Positions 42,045-51,612 of a stretch of DNA of 64,000 bases are shown here, one piece after another. The stretch's first letter is position 1. Every line of letters starts with the position of its first letter. The notes beneath the pieces were generated by a model. It did no database searches. It was not told where the DNA came from and saw only the letters and a program-made list of their open reading frames with translations. The translations under genes and the position numbers were made by a program. Origin of the DNA: Chitinophagaceae bacterium (GTDB taxonomy: Bacteria > Bacteroidota > Bacteroidia > Chitinophagales > Chitinophagaceae); NCBI GenBank assembly GCA_947454155.1, contig CANGIT010000002.1, forward strand, positions 62,001 through 126,000. Direction: 5' to 3'.

Positions 42045-42128
42045 AAAGTCAATTTTTGTTTCCCAAACTCAAGGTTTTTTCAAAAGTAGTATTTAACCTA
42101 TGAGCTTATGGAACCTGCCCAACCTTTT

Positions 42129-43379
42129 TTACAAATGCTCAATATCGTATTCCTTCAGCTTTCTGTAAAGTGTTCTTTCGCTGATGCCCAAATCGATGGA
42201 GGCGTCTCTTCTTTTGCCTCTGTGTTTTTTCAGCGCCTTGATGATCAGTTCTTTTTCTTTGTCAACAATGCTTAATGACTCTTCCACTTCTTCGTGTTGC
42301 TGCAAGGAATTGGTGTTGTCGCTGCGAATGATGACAGCGGGGGAGTTGCCGGAATAGCTGCCTGCTGTTGGGGCCAGATTGCCAAAAGCTGGGATATCAC
42401 TATTGCCATCAGGATTGTATACCGGGATATTGTGCGCCATGGCTGGATTTTGAATTAGGTCGAAAAACATTTTCTTCAACTCATTCACATCCTTTTTCAT
42501 GTCGAAAAACAATTTGTAAAGGATCTCTCTCTCGTTGGCGAATTCTGCCTGGCTTACAGCACCTGGACCACCGCTCAAAGCCGGTAATCTTACAAATGAA
42601 TGCTCTGGCAGAAATTCCTGCAGTTGTGCATCCGATATGTTTTTTTCTTTGCTGAGCACAGATATCTGCTCTGCAATGTTTTTCAATTCTCTCACATTGC
42701 CGGGCCAGCTGTATTTGATCAGTACCTGACGGGCTTCTTCGCTCAACTGTACAGGACTGGTTTTGTATTTTTCTGCAAAGTCGGTGGCGAATTTGCGGAA
42801 CAGCAAAATAATGTCTTCCTGACGGTCACGCAGCGCCGGAACCCTTATGGGAACTGTGTTTAATCGGTAGTATAAATCTTCCCTGAATCGGCCTTTGTTG
42901 GTGTATTCGAGCAGGTCTTTGTTGGTGGCCGCTATTACGCGCACATCGGTTTTTTGCACCTTGCTGCTGCCCACACGGATGTACTCACCGGTTTCGAGTA
43001 CACGAAGCAAACGGGCTTGTGTACCCAATGGCATCTCGCCGATCTCATCCAGAAAAATGGTGCCGCCGTTTACCGTTTCGAAATAACCTTTGCGGGTGTC
43101 TACGGCTCCGGTAAACGAACCTTTTTCATGACCGAACAGTTCTGAATCAATAGTTCCTTCGGGAATGGCGCCGCAGTTGACGGCAATGAATGAATTGTGT
43201 TTGCGCGAAGAGAGGGCATGGATGATCTGAGAGAATACTTCTTTACCTACACCGCTTTCGCCATTGATCAGCACACTAAGGTCGGTGTTGGCTACCTGAA
43301 TGGCTACGTTCAGCGCATGATTCAGGGCGCCAGAGTTGCCTATGATGTTGAACCTGTTTTTTATTGATTGAAGATCCAT
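42129..43379 (-). CDS. Sigma-54 dependent activator lacking a sensory domain
   Basis: 416 aa. The AAA+ domain starts within the first 15 residues. Walker A is GESGVGKE, the sigma-54 loop GSFTGA (variant of GAFTGA), Walker B GGTIFLDEIGE, and the arginine region GRFREDLYYRLN. A linker of about 110 residues rich in Pro, Gly and Ser follows, and a Fis-type helix-turn-helix ends the protein (RRDASIDLGISERTLYRKL). No receiver, GAF or PAS domain precedes the AAA+ core, so activity must be set by partners or expression. It starts 10 nt after miaB. Confidence 0.93.
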   Translation of the reverse strand: MDLQSIKNRFNIIGNSGALNHALNVAIQVANTDLSVLINGESGVGKEVFSQIIHALSSRKHNSFIAVNCGAIPEGTIDSELFGHEKGSFTGAVDTRKGYFETVNGGTIFLDEIGEMPLGTQARLLRVLETGEYIRVGSSKVQKTDVRVIAATNKDLLEYTNKGRFREDLYYRLNTVPIRVPALRDRQEDIILLFRKFATDFAEKYKTSPVQLSEEARQVLIKYSWPGNVRELKNIAEQISVLSKEKNISDAQLQEFLPEHSFVRLPALSGGPGAVSQAEFANEREILYKLFFDMKKDVNELKKMFFDLIQNPAMAHNIPVYNPDGNSDIPAFGNLAPTAGSYSGNSPAVIIRSDNTNSLQQHEEVEESLSIVDKEKELIIKALKKHRGKRRDASIDLGISERTLYRKLKEYDIEHL

Positions 43380-43389
43380 TTTGTCTGTA

Positions 43390-44808
43390 TTAATTGTTGA
43401 TCACTTCGCCAATGAGGGTTCCGGCGGTGCATTCGTTGATTTTCACCATCACATATTCGCCCTTTCTTAACTGGCCTTTTGGAAACACTACCACTTTGTT
43501 TTGGTCGTTTCTGCCGCAGAGTTGCTCGCTATTTTTTTTCGACTCGCCTTCTATCAGCACTTTGAATGTTTTCCCCACATCTCTTCGCATGCTTTCCAGC
43601 GAATGGAGGCGGTGAAGGTCAACCATTTCCTGCAGCCTTCTTTTTTTGGTTTCCAGGGGCACATCATCGGCGAATCTTCTCGCGGCCAAAGTGCCCGGGC
43701 GCTCGGAGTAAAAGTACATGTAGGCCAGGTCGTATTTGCAGTATTCCATCAGGCTCATCGATGCTTGATGGTCTTCTTCAGTTTCAGTACAGAATCCGGC
43801 AATCAAATCGGTGGACAAGCCACAGTCGGGTAAAAGTTCTTTGATTCTGTTTACTTTGGCGATATACCATTCGCGACTGTAGGTCCTGTTCATCATCTGT
43901 AATATTCTGGTACTGCCACTTTGAACAGGTAAATGAATGTAGTTGCAAATGTTTTCGTATCGCTGCATGGTGAACAACACTTCATCTGTAATGTCTTTGG
44001 GATGTGAGGTGGAAAATCTTACCCTCAATAGTGGAGAGATTTTTGCAACTCTTTCCATGAGCTGTGCAAAGGTTACGGTAGCTTCTCCATTTTCTGCTTG
44101 CCAGTAGTAGCTGTCTACATTTTGTCCCAGCAGGGTAACTTCTCTGTAACCTTCTCTGAATAGTGCTTCACATTCCGCTACAATGCTGTCGGCATTTCGG
44201 CTTCTTTCTCTTCCTCTGGTGAAGGGCACTACACAAAATGAACACATGTTGTTGCAGCCACGCATGATGCTCACGAAAGCATTGACGCCATTGCTGTTGA
44301 GGCGGATGGGAGAAATGTCGGCATAGGTTTCATCGCGACTGAGCAATACATTCACGGCCTTTTGGCCTGTTTCAGCTTCTTCAATCAACTGTGGCAAGGT
44401 GCGGTAAGCGTCGGGGCCAATCACAATGTCGACCAGTTTTTCTTCTTCCAGCAGCTTGCCTTTTAAACGTTCTGCCATGCAGCCCAATATACCAACGATC
44501 AGCCCGGGCTTTTTTTTCTTGTATTTTTTTATTTCCGCCAAACGGGTGCGTATCCGCTCTTCTGCTTTTTCTCTGATGGAGCAAGTGTTGATCAGGATTA
44601 CATCTGCCTCCGTGGCTTCTGCAGTGGCACCTATGTTGTTCTCGTGCAGGATCGCAGCCACCACCTCGCTGTCGGCAAAATTCATGGCACAACCGTAGCT
44701 TTCGATATAGAAATGTTTGCTGTAATGACCAACAGTTTTCACCGCAGGAGAAAAAGCCTCGCCCTGTCGGCTTTCATCATGTGTTGTATCGGTAATGAAT
44801 TCTTGCAT
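43390..44808 (-). CDS. miaB: tRNA-2-methylthio-N6-dimethylallyladenosine synthase
   Basis: A radical-SAM methylthiotransferase modifying A37 of tRNAs reading UNN codons. The N-terminal UPF0004 domain has cysteines in [24 protein letters not shown] and ILGCMAER for the auxiliary cluster. The radical-SAM motif is [22 protein letters not shown] (C-x3-C-x2-C), and a TRAM domain lies at the C terminus ([10 protein letters not shown]...KGEYVMVKI). ATG 44808 (MQEFITD) is preferred over 44832. Family length about 470, as here. Confidence 0.96.
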   Translation of the reverse strand: MQEFITDTTHDESRQGEAFSPAVKTVGHYSKHFYIESYGCAMNFADSEVVAAILHENNIGATAEATEADVILINTCSIREKAEERIRTRLAEIKKYKKKKPGLIVGILGCMAERLKGKLLEEEKLVDIVIGPDAYRTLPQLIEEAETGQKAVNVLLSRDETYADISPIRLNSNGVNAFVSIMRGCNNMCSFCVVPFTRGRERSRNADSIVAECEALFREGYREVTLLGQNVDSYYWQAENGEATVTFAQLMERVAKISPLLRVRFSTSHPKDITDEVLFTMQRYENICNYIHLPVQSGSTRILQMMNRTYSREWYIAKVNRIKELLPDCGLSTDLIAGFCTETEEDHQASMSLMEYCKYDLAYMYFYSERPGTLAARRFADDVPLETKKRRLQEMVDLHRLHSLESMRRDVGKTFKVLIEGESKKNSEQLCGRNDQNKVVVFPKGQLRKGEYVMVKINECTAGTLIGEVINN

Positions 44809-44951
44809 TTTACCCTCTATTTTGGGTGGCAAAGATAGATAGTTTAAGAAGAAATGTGACAGGATGGCAGACCTAATTTAGTGATCTGATAAATGGATAG
44901 CCCAAAATCGCTCAGAAATTGCCAGATAATGAAATGCTTAGACTTTAAAAC

Positions 44952-44981
44952 AAAAAAAAACCTCCTGTTTGTAACAGGAGG
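44952..44981 (-). terminator. Strong intrinsic terminator of a minus-strand transcript
   Basis: The perfect 9-bp stem CCTCCTGTT/AACAGGAGG has a 3-nt loop. On the minus strand it is followed by nine T. It cannot serve miaB, which starts downstream of it, and therefore marks the end of a transcript from the 45.0-45.4 kb region (or of the beta-synthase gene). Confidence 0.85.
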
Positions 44982-44988
44982 CAAGTTT

Positions 44989-45394
44989 TTAACCGTGGCA
45001 CTCAGATGGTTTTTCAGGATAGAATTTTACTATGTCAGTAAAAGCAGGGTCCTGGTTCAGAGTTCTCCATAAGGGAGATGCGGTTTTTTCATCTTCTACA
45101 GGGTTTGGACTTTGGTTTTCTTTTCCACTGTACTGTTATTGGCAGTAAGGTGGCATTGGATGTTGGATCTGGTTTTTGCGCTATCATCGCTTTTGAGGGC
45201 ATAAGCGCGGACATTGGATTTTGGTTTTGCCATCATCGCTTTTTAAGGCATAGGCTTGGATATTGGTTTTAGTTTTCAAACGGGATAATCTTTTTGTGAA
45301 TCATCCTGTGATATTGGATTTTTCGGTTTTGCTTGGATATTGAAAAGAACTTGGTTTTTTTAGGATTGTTGATGTTTGATTTTGTATCGCTCAT
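44989..45394 (-). pseudogene. Probable frameshifted small gene(s) with internal repeats
   Basis: No single ORF spans this stretch, yet three minus-strand frames carry protein-like pieces in order. 45269-45394 encodes 41 aa (ATG, MSDTKSNINNPKKTKFF...). 45096-45236 encodes 46 aa (MMAKPKSNVRAYALKSDD...). The frame ending at 44989 (open from 45135, no start) has a good C terminus: PLWRTLNQDPAFTDIVKFYP then EKPSECHG. An Ala-Tyr-Ala-Leu-Lys-Ser-Asp-Asp sequence occurs twice, in different frames. A strong terminator follows 8 nt after the last stop. It is best read as a gene with several frameshifts, or as overlapping small peptide genes. Not a recognised family. Confidence 0.45.
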
Positions 45395-45570
45395 CAACAA
45401 CACAAAGATGAAGCAGTTTCGGTTGTCCTACAAGAGCAGTATTGCTCTATTTTCGGGGTGATGTATTTACCGAAAAAATGGGTTCGGACGGGTGTTTTAC
45501 CCATATGATGGTACGTGTTAGTCCGCGTATTTTTACGATGGTTGATGCCAAGGCAGATGTATATAAGCAA

Positions 45571-45598
45571 CAATGCTGCATGTAGAAATGCAGCATTG
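45571..45598 (-). terminator. 11-bp hairpin downstream of the beta-synthase gene
   Basis: CAATGCTGCAT and ATGCAGCATTG are perfect arms around a GTAGAA loop, 38 nt after the stop codon at 45636. The following T run on the minus strand is weak (TTGCTTATAT). The remaining bases between 45395 and 45570 hold a shorter hairpin (AGAGCA/TGCTCT near 45440) and no ORF I trust. Confidence 0.5.
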
Positions 45599-45635
45599 AC
45601 AATCGTTTCAGGTAAAACGGAATAATACCTGTTGG

Positions 45636-46991
45636 TTATTTGGAAAGACTTTGAATGATGTCGTATTTGGTCACAATCTGATAAACTCCACTTTCATCTT
45701 TGCTTAAAACGGCGCCGTTTTCTTTATTGATGAAGGCGCTCAATCGCTCTACAGGGGTTTCAAAACCTACCTCAGGATAGGGTTTTTCCATCACATCTTT
45801 AACCTGCATGGCTTTGATGTCGGCATTGCCCAGCATCTGATCAAAAAGTCCGCTGGCTGAAATGGCGCCTACATTCATGCCATGGTCGAAAACAGGAATG
45901 TTTTCAATGTCATATTTCTTCATAAGTTCGATGGCCGACAGGACAGGGGTTTCCGGGCTCAGATGAATGAGCTTCTGGCTTCTTCTGGAATTGATGATGT
46001 CTTTGAATGTTTTTACTTCCAGGAAGCCACGCTCCAGCATCCATTCGTCGTTGTAAATCTTTCCTACATAGCGGCTGCCATGATCGTGGAAAATACAAAC
46101 CACCACGTCATCTGGCTTCAACTGCTCTTTCAGTTGAAAAACACCTTGCAGGCAGCTGCCGGCGCTGTAACCGCAGAACATGCCTTCTTCTTTAGCCAAA
46201 CGACGGGCCATTACGGCGCCGTCTTTGTCTGTCACTTTGGTGAACTCATCTATGTATTGCATGTCGTAGTTCTGTGGCACGAAATCCTCTCCAAATCCTT
46301 CGCTGATGTAGGGGTACACCTCATTCATGTCCTGAATGCCGGTTTCGAAATATTTCTTCAGCAATGAACCGTAGCTGTCAATTGCCCATACCTTGATGTT
46401 GGGGTTTTTCTCTTTCAGGTATTTGCCGGTGCCAATGATGGTGCCGCCTGTTCCGGTGGCTACTACCAGATGGGTGACTTTGCCTTCGGTTTGTGCCCAG
46501 ATTTCAGGGCCAGTTTGTTCGTAATGCGCCAGTCTATTGGCGAGATTATCGTATTGATTGACATACCAGGAGTTGGGTACTTCTGTGGCCAGTCTTTTTG
46601 AAACAGAATAATAAGAACGAGGGTCTTCAGGTTCTACGTTGGTGGGACAAACAATCACTTCGGCGCCAACAGCTTTGAGGATATCGGCTTTTTCTTTGGA
46701 TTGCTTGTCTGTGGTGGTGAAAATGCATTTGTACCCTTTGATACATGCGGCCAAGGCCAGTCCCATGCCGGTGTTGCCGCTGGTGCCTTCAATGATAGTG
46801 CCGCCTGGTTTTATTCTACCTTCCTGTTCTGCTACTTCCAGCATTTTTAAAGCCATTCGGTCTTTGATGGAGTTGCCGGGATTGAAATATTCAACTTTAG
46901 CCAAAACAGTGCAGGGCAAGTCTTTTGTTAATTTATTGAGCTTTACCAATGGGGTGTTGCCTATTGTTTCCAAGATGTTATTCAGCCACAT
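45636..46991 (-). CDS. Cystathionine beta-synthase / cysteine synthase with CBS domains
   Basis: A PLP enzyme of the beta-family condensing serine or O-acetylserine with homocysteine or sulfide. The catalytic domain (about 1-320) has IGNTPLVKLNKL, the PLP lysine in FNPGNSIKDRMA, the substrate loop EGTSGNTGMGLALA, and the phosphate loop GTGGTIIGTGKYL. Two CBS motifs follow (about 330-451), as in eukaryotic-type cystathionine beta-synthases. No N-terminal heme motif. ATG 46991 (MWLNNILETIGNTPL) fits the family better than 47018. Confidence 0.93.
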   Translation of the reverse strand: MWLNNILETIGNTPLVKLNKLTKDLPCTVLAKVEYFNPGNSIKDRMALKMLEVAEQEGRIKPGGTIIEGTSGNTGMGLALAACIKGYKCIFTTTDKQSKEKADILKAVGAEVIVCPTNVEPEDPRSYYSVSKRLATEVPNSWYVNQYDNLANRLAHYEQTGPEIWAQTEGKVTHLVVATGTGGTIIGTGKYLKEKNPNIKVWAIDSYGSLLKKYFETGIQDMNEVYPYISEGFGEDFVPQNYDMQYIDEFTKVTDKDGAVMARRLAKEEGMFCGYSAGSCLQGVFQLKEQLKPDDVVVCIFHDHGSRYVGKIYNDEWMLERGFLEVKTFKDIINSRRSQKLIHLSPETPVLSAIELMKKYDIENIPVFDHGMNVGAISASGLFDQMLGNADIKAMQVKDVMEKPYPEVGFETPVERLSAFINKENGAVLSKDESGVYQIVTKYDIIQSLSK

Positions 46992-47172
46992 AAAAAAAAT
47001 TTTTTCAAAGGTAAACAAATCCGAATGTGGCTTGTATTTATTGAATGCGTTTAAGTAATTGCTTTATTAGGTAGAAAAAAGTCAATTATTTACGAATAGT
47101 TAGAAATGATTTCAATAAATTTGATGAATAATAAGAAGTATTCTAAAGTTGATTTAAGCCAAAACTCATCCC

Positions 47173-48486
47173 ATGACGCAGAAATTTGCCTATTTCACAT
47201 TTTCGCTTTTGTTGATTTTCATGTTTTTGTCTTTGTTCTTTCCAGGTCTTCCCGCCGATAATACGATACAGGCCATCAATCCCGCCGATACAGCCTGGAT
47301 GCTTACATCTACAGCACTGGTGTTGATCATGACGCCTGGATTGGCATTTTTTTATGGTGGTATGGTGAACAAGAAAAATGTACTCAGTACTATGTTGCAA
47401 AGTTTCATTTGTATGGCATTGATCACCGTAATATGGTTTATTATTGGATTTAGTCTTTCTTTTGGCGATTCATTTCACGGTATAATAGGCAATCCAAAAA
47501 GCTTTTTCATGATGAAAGATGTGGTCAATGGGAAGCCCTGGCCGGGAGCACCAACGATTCCTCTGGTGTTGTTTGCTTTTTATCAATTGAAATTCGCCAT
47601 CATCACACCGGCATTGATTACAGGGGCATTCGCCGAGAGAATAAAATTCAGGTCCTATCTTTTATTCATCGTATTGTTCTGCATATTCATTTACTGTCCG
47701 CTGGCGCATGCCACCTGGCATCCCAACGGTATTTTGGCTAAAGCCGGAATACTGGATTTTGCAGGAGGCGTGGTGGTGCATATGAGTGCAGGCTGGGCCG
47801 CTCTGGCCAGTGCCATTTTTCTGAAAGGCCGAAATGAATCGGTGCACAATCCGGCGAGAATTACTTATGTACTTTTAGGTACAGGGTTGCTGTGGTTCGG
47901 TTGGCTGGGCTTTAATGCCGGTTCGGCTTTTCATGCTGATGGTATTGCAGCCGTGTCAATTGCTACAACCTCCACAGCCTCTGCTGCCGCTTCTTTTACC
48001 TGGATCATCTTTGATGCGGTCAGGGGTAGAAAAGCCGGCGCTATGGGCGCTTGTATTGGTGCTGTGGTTGGACTGGTAGCTATTACGCCGGCAGCAGGAT
48101 ATGTTTCCATTCCTCAGTCATTTGTAATAGGAACTGTTGCCAGTGTTGTCAGCAGCCTGATGGTGGAATGGCGTTCTAAAAAAACTTCTATCGATGATAC
48201 CCTGGATGTATTCCCTTGTCATGGGGTAGGTGGTATTGTGGGCATGTTGCTCACAGGTGTTTTCGCATCCTCCAAAATCAATCCCGCTGTTACCGGCAAT
48301 GGACTAATTTACGGCGAGAGTCATCTTTTTATGGTGCAGTTGCTGGCAATGATCGGGGTTTCCATTTTTGTATTTATCGGCACTTACCTTCTATTGAAAT
48401 TTACCAATTTTATTTCCCCACTTAGGGTTAGCGAGGCAGAAGAACGTGAAGGTCTCGACTGGAGTCAGCATCATGAGAAATTGTGA
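47173..48486 (+). CDS. amt: Ammonium transporter, Amt/MEP family
   Basis: 437 aa with signal-like first helix, then eleven TM helices. Diagnostic segments are DTAWMLTSTALVLIMTPGLAFFYGG, FAGGVVVHMSAGWAALA, carrying the first pore His, and DVFPCHGVGGIVGMLLTGVFAS with the second. The Phe gate pair and W-F-G-W-x-G-F-N-A-G are present. It imports ammonium by deprotonation. No PII (glnK) gene is adjacent. A TAnnTTTG match (TAAATTTG, 47116-47123) lies 49 nt upstream, without a good -33. Confidence 0.96.
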   Translation: MTQKFAYFTFSLLLIFMFLSLFFPGLPADNTIQAINPADTAWMLTSTALVLIMTPGLAFFYGGMVNKKNVLSTMLQSFICMALITVIWFIIGFSLSFGDSFHGIIGNPKSFFMMKDVVNGKPWPGAPTIPLVLFAFYQLKFAIITPALITGAFAERIKFRSYLLFIVLFCIFIYCPLAHATWHPNGILAKAGILDFAGGVVVHMSAGWAALASAIFLKGRNESVHNPARITYVLLGTGLLWFGWLGFNAGSAFHADGIAAVSIATTSTASAAASFTWIIFDAVRGRKAGAMGACIGAVVGLVAITPAAGYVSIPQSFVIGTVASVVSSLMVEWRSKKTSIDDTLDVFPCHGVGGIVGMLLTGVFASSKINPAVTGNGLIYGESHLFMVQLLAMIGVSIFVFIGTYLLLKFTNFISPLRVSEAEEREGLDWSQHHEKL

Positions 48487-48565
48487 TGATGAATGTTGAA
48501 AAATGAGTTGTTACTTTAAACAGTCGCATTCATTCCTTTGCTATCTTCAAGGCAAAGAATAATTA

Positions 48566-49915
48566 ATGATTGCCAAAACAATTGTTCCTTTAAAGAGAGT
48601 ATTGGGCTTAACCAGCAGTCTTTTGTTGGTGGCTGGTATTATGATTGGGACAGGTGTGTTTAAGAAAATAGCCCCCATGGCCGCTTCGGGCTTAACTGAA
48701 ACACAAATCATAGCCGCCTGGGTAGTAGCCGGATTGATTACCGTATTCGGCGCTTTGTCGGTTTCGGGGCTGGCAGAGCTGACTTCAGATTCGGGAGGGG
48801 AATATGAATACCTTCGGATTATCTTTGGCGATTTTCCCGCTTTTATTTTCGGATGGGCATCTTTTACCATTATCGGAAGTGCTTCCGTGGCGGCCATGAG
48901 TCATCTTTTTGCAGGTGCTGTGCAATCATTGTTTCCTTCTGTTTTCAATGTTTCAGTCAGGTCGTCCAATTTTTTAGCTTGCTTCGTCATTGTTGTTTTG
49001 ACTTTGCTGAATTCTGTTGGAACGCAAATCAGTGCCCGTATGAACAATGTGCTTACTTATTTGAAAATAGCGGGATTGACAGCCATCATTGTAGGCGCTT
49101 ATTTTCTTTATTCGGGTGGTCCCACTATAATAACACATGTTGAAACAAAACATACAGGTTCGGCCAATGTAGTTAGTGTTTTCTTTGCTGCTATGCTAAG
49201 CGCATTCTGGGCTTATGATGGCTGGTTGAGTGTGGCTTTCATGACTGGTGAAATCAAAAATCCGAAACAGAATCTGCCCAAAGCCATCGTAGGAGGCATC
49301 TTGCTGGTGATGTTGCTTTATGTATTGGTGAACCTTGCATTCATGAAAGTAATGCCGCTAAGTCAATTGGGCGCTATGAAGGATTCGGAAATTGCTGCAG
49401 CAGGGGTCAGTCATACTATTTTTGGCCTTTATGGCAATATGTTGATTTCGCTGCTGGTGCTCATCAGTACGCTCGGTTCTTTAAACGGGATCATCATCAC
49501 TTATTCAAGAATGTATTACAAGATGGCCGCTGACGGCTATTTTTTCAAAGGCGCAGAAAAAGTACATGCTCGTTTCGAAACTCCACATGTCGCTTTGCTT
49601 TATGCCATGGGTATGAGTTGCGTGCTGGTGTTTTCCGGCAGCTTCGATATGCTCACCGACATGATTGTTTTTGCCGGGTTTTTATTTTATGGGTTACTTG
49701 CTGTTGGACTGATGATGATGAGAAAAAATGGAAAGGTAAAGGCAGTAAGGATTGGCTATCCGATAGTGCCGCTGTTGTTCATTCTTAGTTCAGCTCTATT
49801 ATTATTGAACACACTTTATACCCAACCCTTGCAAGCTTTGTCCGGACTCGGTCTCATGCTAAGCGGAGTGCCGTTCTTTTACTGGTTCAAAAGCAGAAGC
49901 AGAAAATATGCATAA
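48566..49915 (+). CDS. APC-superfamily amino acid permease
   Basis: 449 aa with about twelve TM helices, of the LAT/LeuT fold. The first helix has the unwound G-x-G motif LVAGIMIGTGVFKK. GGEYEYLRIIFGDFPAFIFGW and AMLSAFWAYDGWLSVAFMTGEIKNPKQNLPKAIVGG are typical of the L-amino-acid transporter branch. Substrate cannot be told. Ends 13 nt before the convergent protease. Confidence 0.92.
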   Translation: MIAKTIVPLKRVLGLTSSLLLVAGIMIGTGVFKKIAPMAASGLTETQIIAAWVVAGLITVFGALSVSGLAELTSDSGGEYEYLRIIFGDFPAFIFGWASFTIIGSASVAAMSHLFAGAVQSLFPSVFNVSVRSSNFLACFVIVVLTLLNSVGTQISARMNNVLTYLKIAGLTAIIVGAYFLYSGGPTIITHVETKHTGSANVVSVFFAAMLSAFWAYDGWLSVAFMTGEIKNPKQNLPKAIVGGILLVMLLYVLVNLAFMKVMPLSQLGAMKDSEIAAAGVSHTIFGLYGNMLISLLVLISTLGSLNGIIITYSRMYYKMAADGYFFKGAEKVHARFETPHVALLYAMGMSCVLVFSGSFDMLTDMIVFAGFLFYGLLAVGLMMMRKNGKVKAVRIGYPIVPLLFILSSALLLLNTLYTQPLQALSGLGLMLSGVPFFYWFKSRSRKYA

Positions 49916-49927
49916 TTCATCTAAGGG

Positions 49928-51502
49928 TCATTGATTCAATAATTCAACCGCTCTTTTCAAAACGGCATCATCCTCATTTAAAATTTCATACATGGCATTG
50001 TCATTCCAAATGTTGCGGGCCATGTACACTTTAATCCATTTGGCAATGTAGGTTTTGTCGGTGGCATTGAATTGATTGAGGTCAATCTTCTCTTTAATGC
50101 ATAGTTCATTTAGTTGAACCCATTGGCTGTTGTCTATGGTTAGCTTGTGATAAAACGCAAGTCCGTTGTAGCCTGCCGTATCTTTTTCGGTAAGCTGTGT
50201 GGTATAGTCAGAACAAAATTTATTGATAATGCCATCATTGAACAGGCGTGATACACTGTCGGATATCTTGGGCGCGGCCACTGTAATGATTTCATCGGGC
50301 GTGATACCATTTCCACCATAGAGCTTTTTCCCTTTGGGGGTTACAAATGGTTGTCCTATTTCAGTTTTTGAGGAGTCTCCGTTTTCCATTCGGTCGGCCA
50401 TCTCCTGATAATAGGCATCTCCTCCATTTGCATAGGAACGCTGAATGCTGCGGCCTAATGGTGTATAATATCTTGATACTGTTAATTTCAATGCGCCCTG
50501 GTTGCTCAGGTCGAAAATCTCCTGCACAAGGCCTTTTCCAAAACTTCGCTTCCCAATGATTTTTGCCCTGTCCCAATCTTGTAAAGCACCCATCAACACT
50601 TCGCTGGCACTGGCGCTTTCTTCATCTGCCAACACAATCAATTCGCCGGTTTCAAATTGCCCGGTTCTTCTGCACCGATACTCTTTTCGTTTGCTGTGTT
50701 TGCCTTCGGTATAAGAAATCAGTTTATCGCCATCTAGAAATTCATCGGCAACTTCCACCGCTTCCGATAAAACGCCACCGCCATTTCCTCTCAAATCTAG
50801 AATGAGTTTTTTTAATCCTTTTTTTTGCAACCCGGTCAAGTTTTCCATGAACTCACGATGGGTTTGAGAAGTGAATTTTTCTATTTTGATATAACCAATG
50901 CCTGGGCTTGTAAGATAACCGCCGTTTACACTCTTAACGGGAATGAGACCTCTTTTGATTTCAATATTGAGGGGCTTGGAATTTCTTAAAATACTTAGTT
51001 GTAGTTTACTGTCGCAAGCACCGCTGAAGGCTTGATGAATCTCTTCGCTGCTCAAGCTGCCGAATTTCATATGCTTTCCGTTTACACCCAGCACTTTATC
51101 GCCTTGATGTATGCCTGCTGCCTTTGCAGGGCCTTCGGGTTCTACTTTGGTAATGAAAAGTGTGTCCTGAAAAATGTCATATTCCACGCCTACGCCACAG
51201 AAATTACCGTTGATGTCGTCGGTCAAAGATTCCAGTTCTACCGGTGGCAGATAGGCTGAGTGAGGATCTAAAACAGACAATAACTGTTGTATGGCAGTAT
51301 CTCTGAAATGGGTATTGTTAACATCATCCACATATTTCGTTTCTATGAGATGGAGCACTTCTTGTAAGGTATTGGTCTTTGATTGGCCCCAAAAATGTGC
51401 ATCCGGGAAGCTGTCTCTCATTTTAAAGCCGATGAAAATGCCGGCAATCATACAAAGGCTTAACAAAATGGGCAGGAAAGTTTGCAGTTTTTTATTGTTC
51501 AT
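49928..51502 (-). CDS. S41 carboxyl-terminal processing protease
   Basis: 524 aa with N-terminal membrane anchor or signal (about 8-26). A PDZ domain (about 90-165, PEGPAKAAGIHQGDKVLGVNG) precedes the tail-specific protease core: LILDLRGNGGGVLSEAVEVADEFL, the catalytic Ser in DEESASASEVLMGAL and the general-base Lys in IIGKRSFGKGLVQ. It cleaves proteins near hydrophobic C termini in the periplasm. The C-terminal 130 residues are a helical extension usual in Bacteroidota CtpA. Confidence 0.94.
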   Translation of the reverse strand: MNNKKLQTFLPILLSLCMIAGIFIGFKMRDSFPDAHFWGQSKTNTLQEVLHLIETKYVDDVNNTHFRDTAIQQLLSVLDPHSAYLPPVELESLTDDINGNFCGVGVEYDIFQDTLFITKVEPEGPAKAAGIHQGDKVLGVNGKHMKFGSLSSEEIHQAFSGACDSKLQLSILRNSKPLNIEIKRGLIPVKSVNGGYLTSPGIGYIKIEKFTSQTHREFMENLTGLQKKGLKKLILDLRGNGGGVLSEAVEVADEFLDGDKLISYTEGKHSKRKEYRCRRTGQFETGELIVLADEESASASEVLMGALQDWDRAKIIGKRSFGKGLVQEIFDLSNQGALKLTVSRYYTPLGRSIQRSYANGGDAYYQEMADRMENGDSSKTEIGQPFVTPKGKKLYGGNGITPDEIITVAAPKISDSVSRLFNDGIINKFCSDYTTQLTEKDTAGYNGLAFYHKLTIDNSQWVQLNELCIKEKIDLNQFNATDKTYIAKWIKVYMARNIWNDNAMYEILNEDDAVLKRAVELLNQ

Positions 51503-51612
51503 GTATATATGAAATCTTTAAAGAAATAATGAGGTGCGAAGTTAATTTTTTGTCATCAACTCTATAACTTTATTATCCTTTACGTGTTGTTATTATTCAT
51601 AAAACTGAAAAC

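Noticed and set aside
45078..45272. Plus-strand 64-aa ORF in the miaB to beta-synthase gap
   Set aside because: Composition (Phe, Gly, His) is that of the antisense of the minus-strand fragments; the terminator and better frames are on the minus strand.
48547..48897. 116-aa minus-strand ORF over the start of the amino acid permease
   Set aside because: Antisense shadow of a clear APC transporter gene, low complexity.
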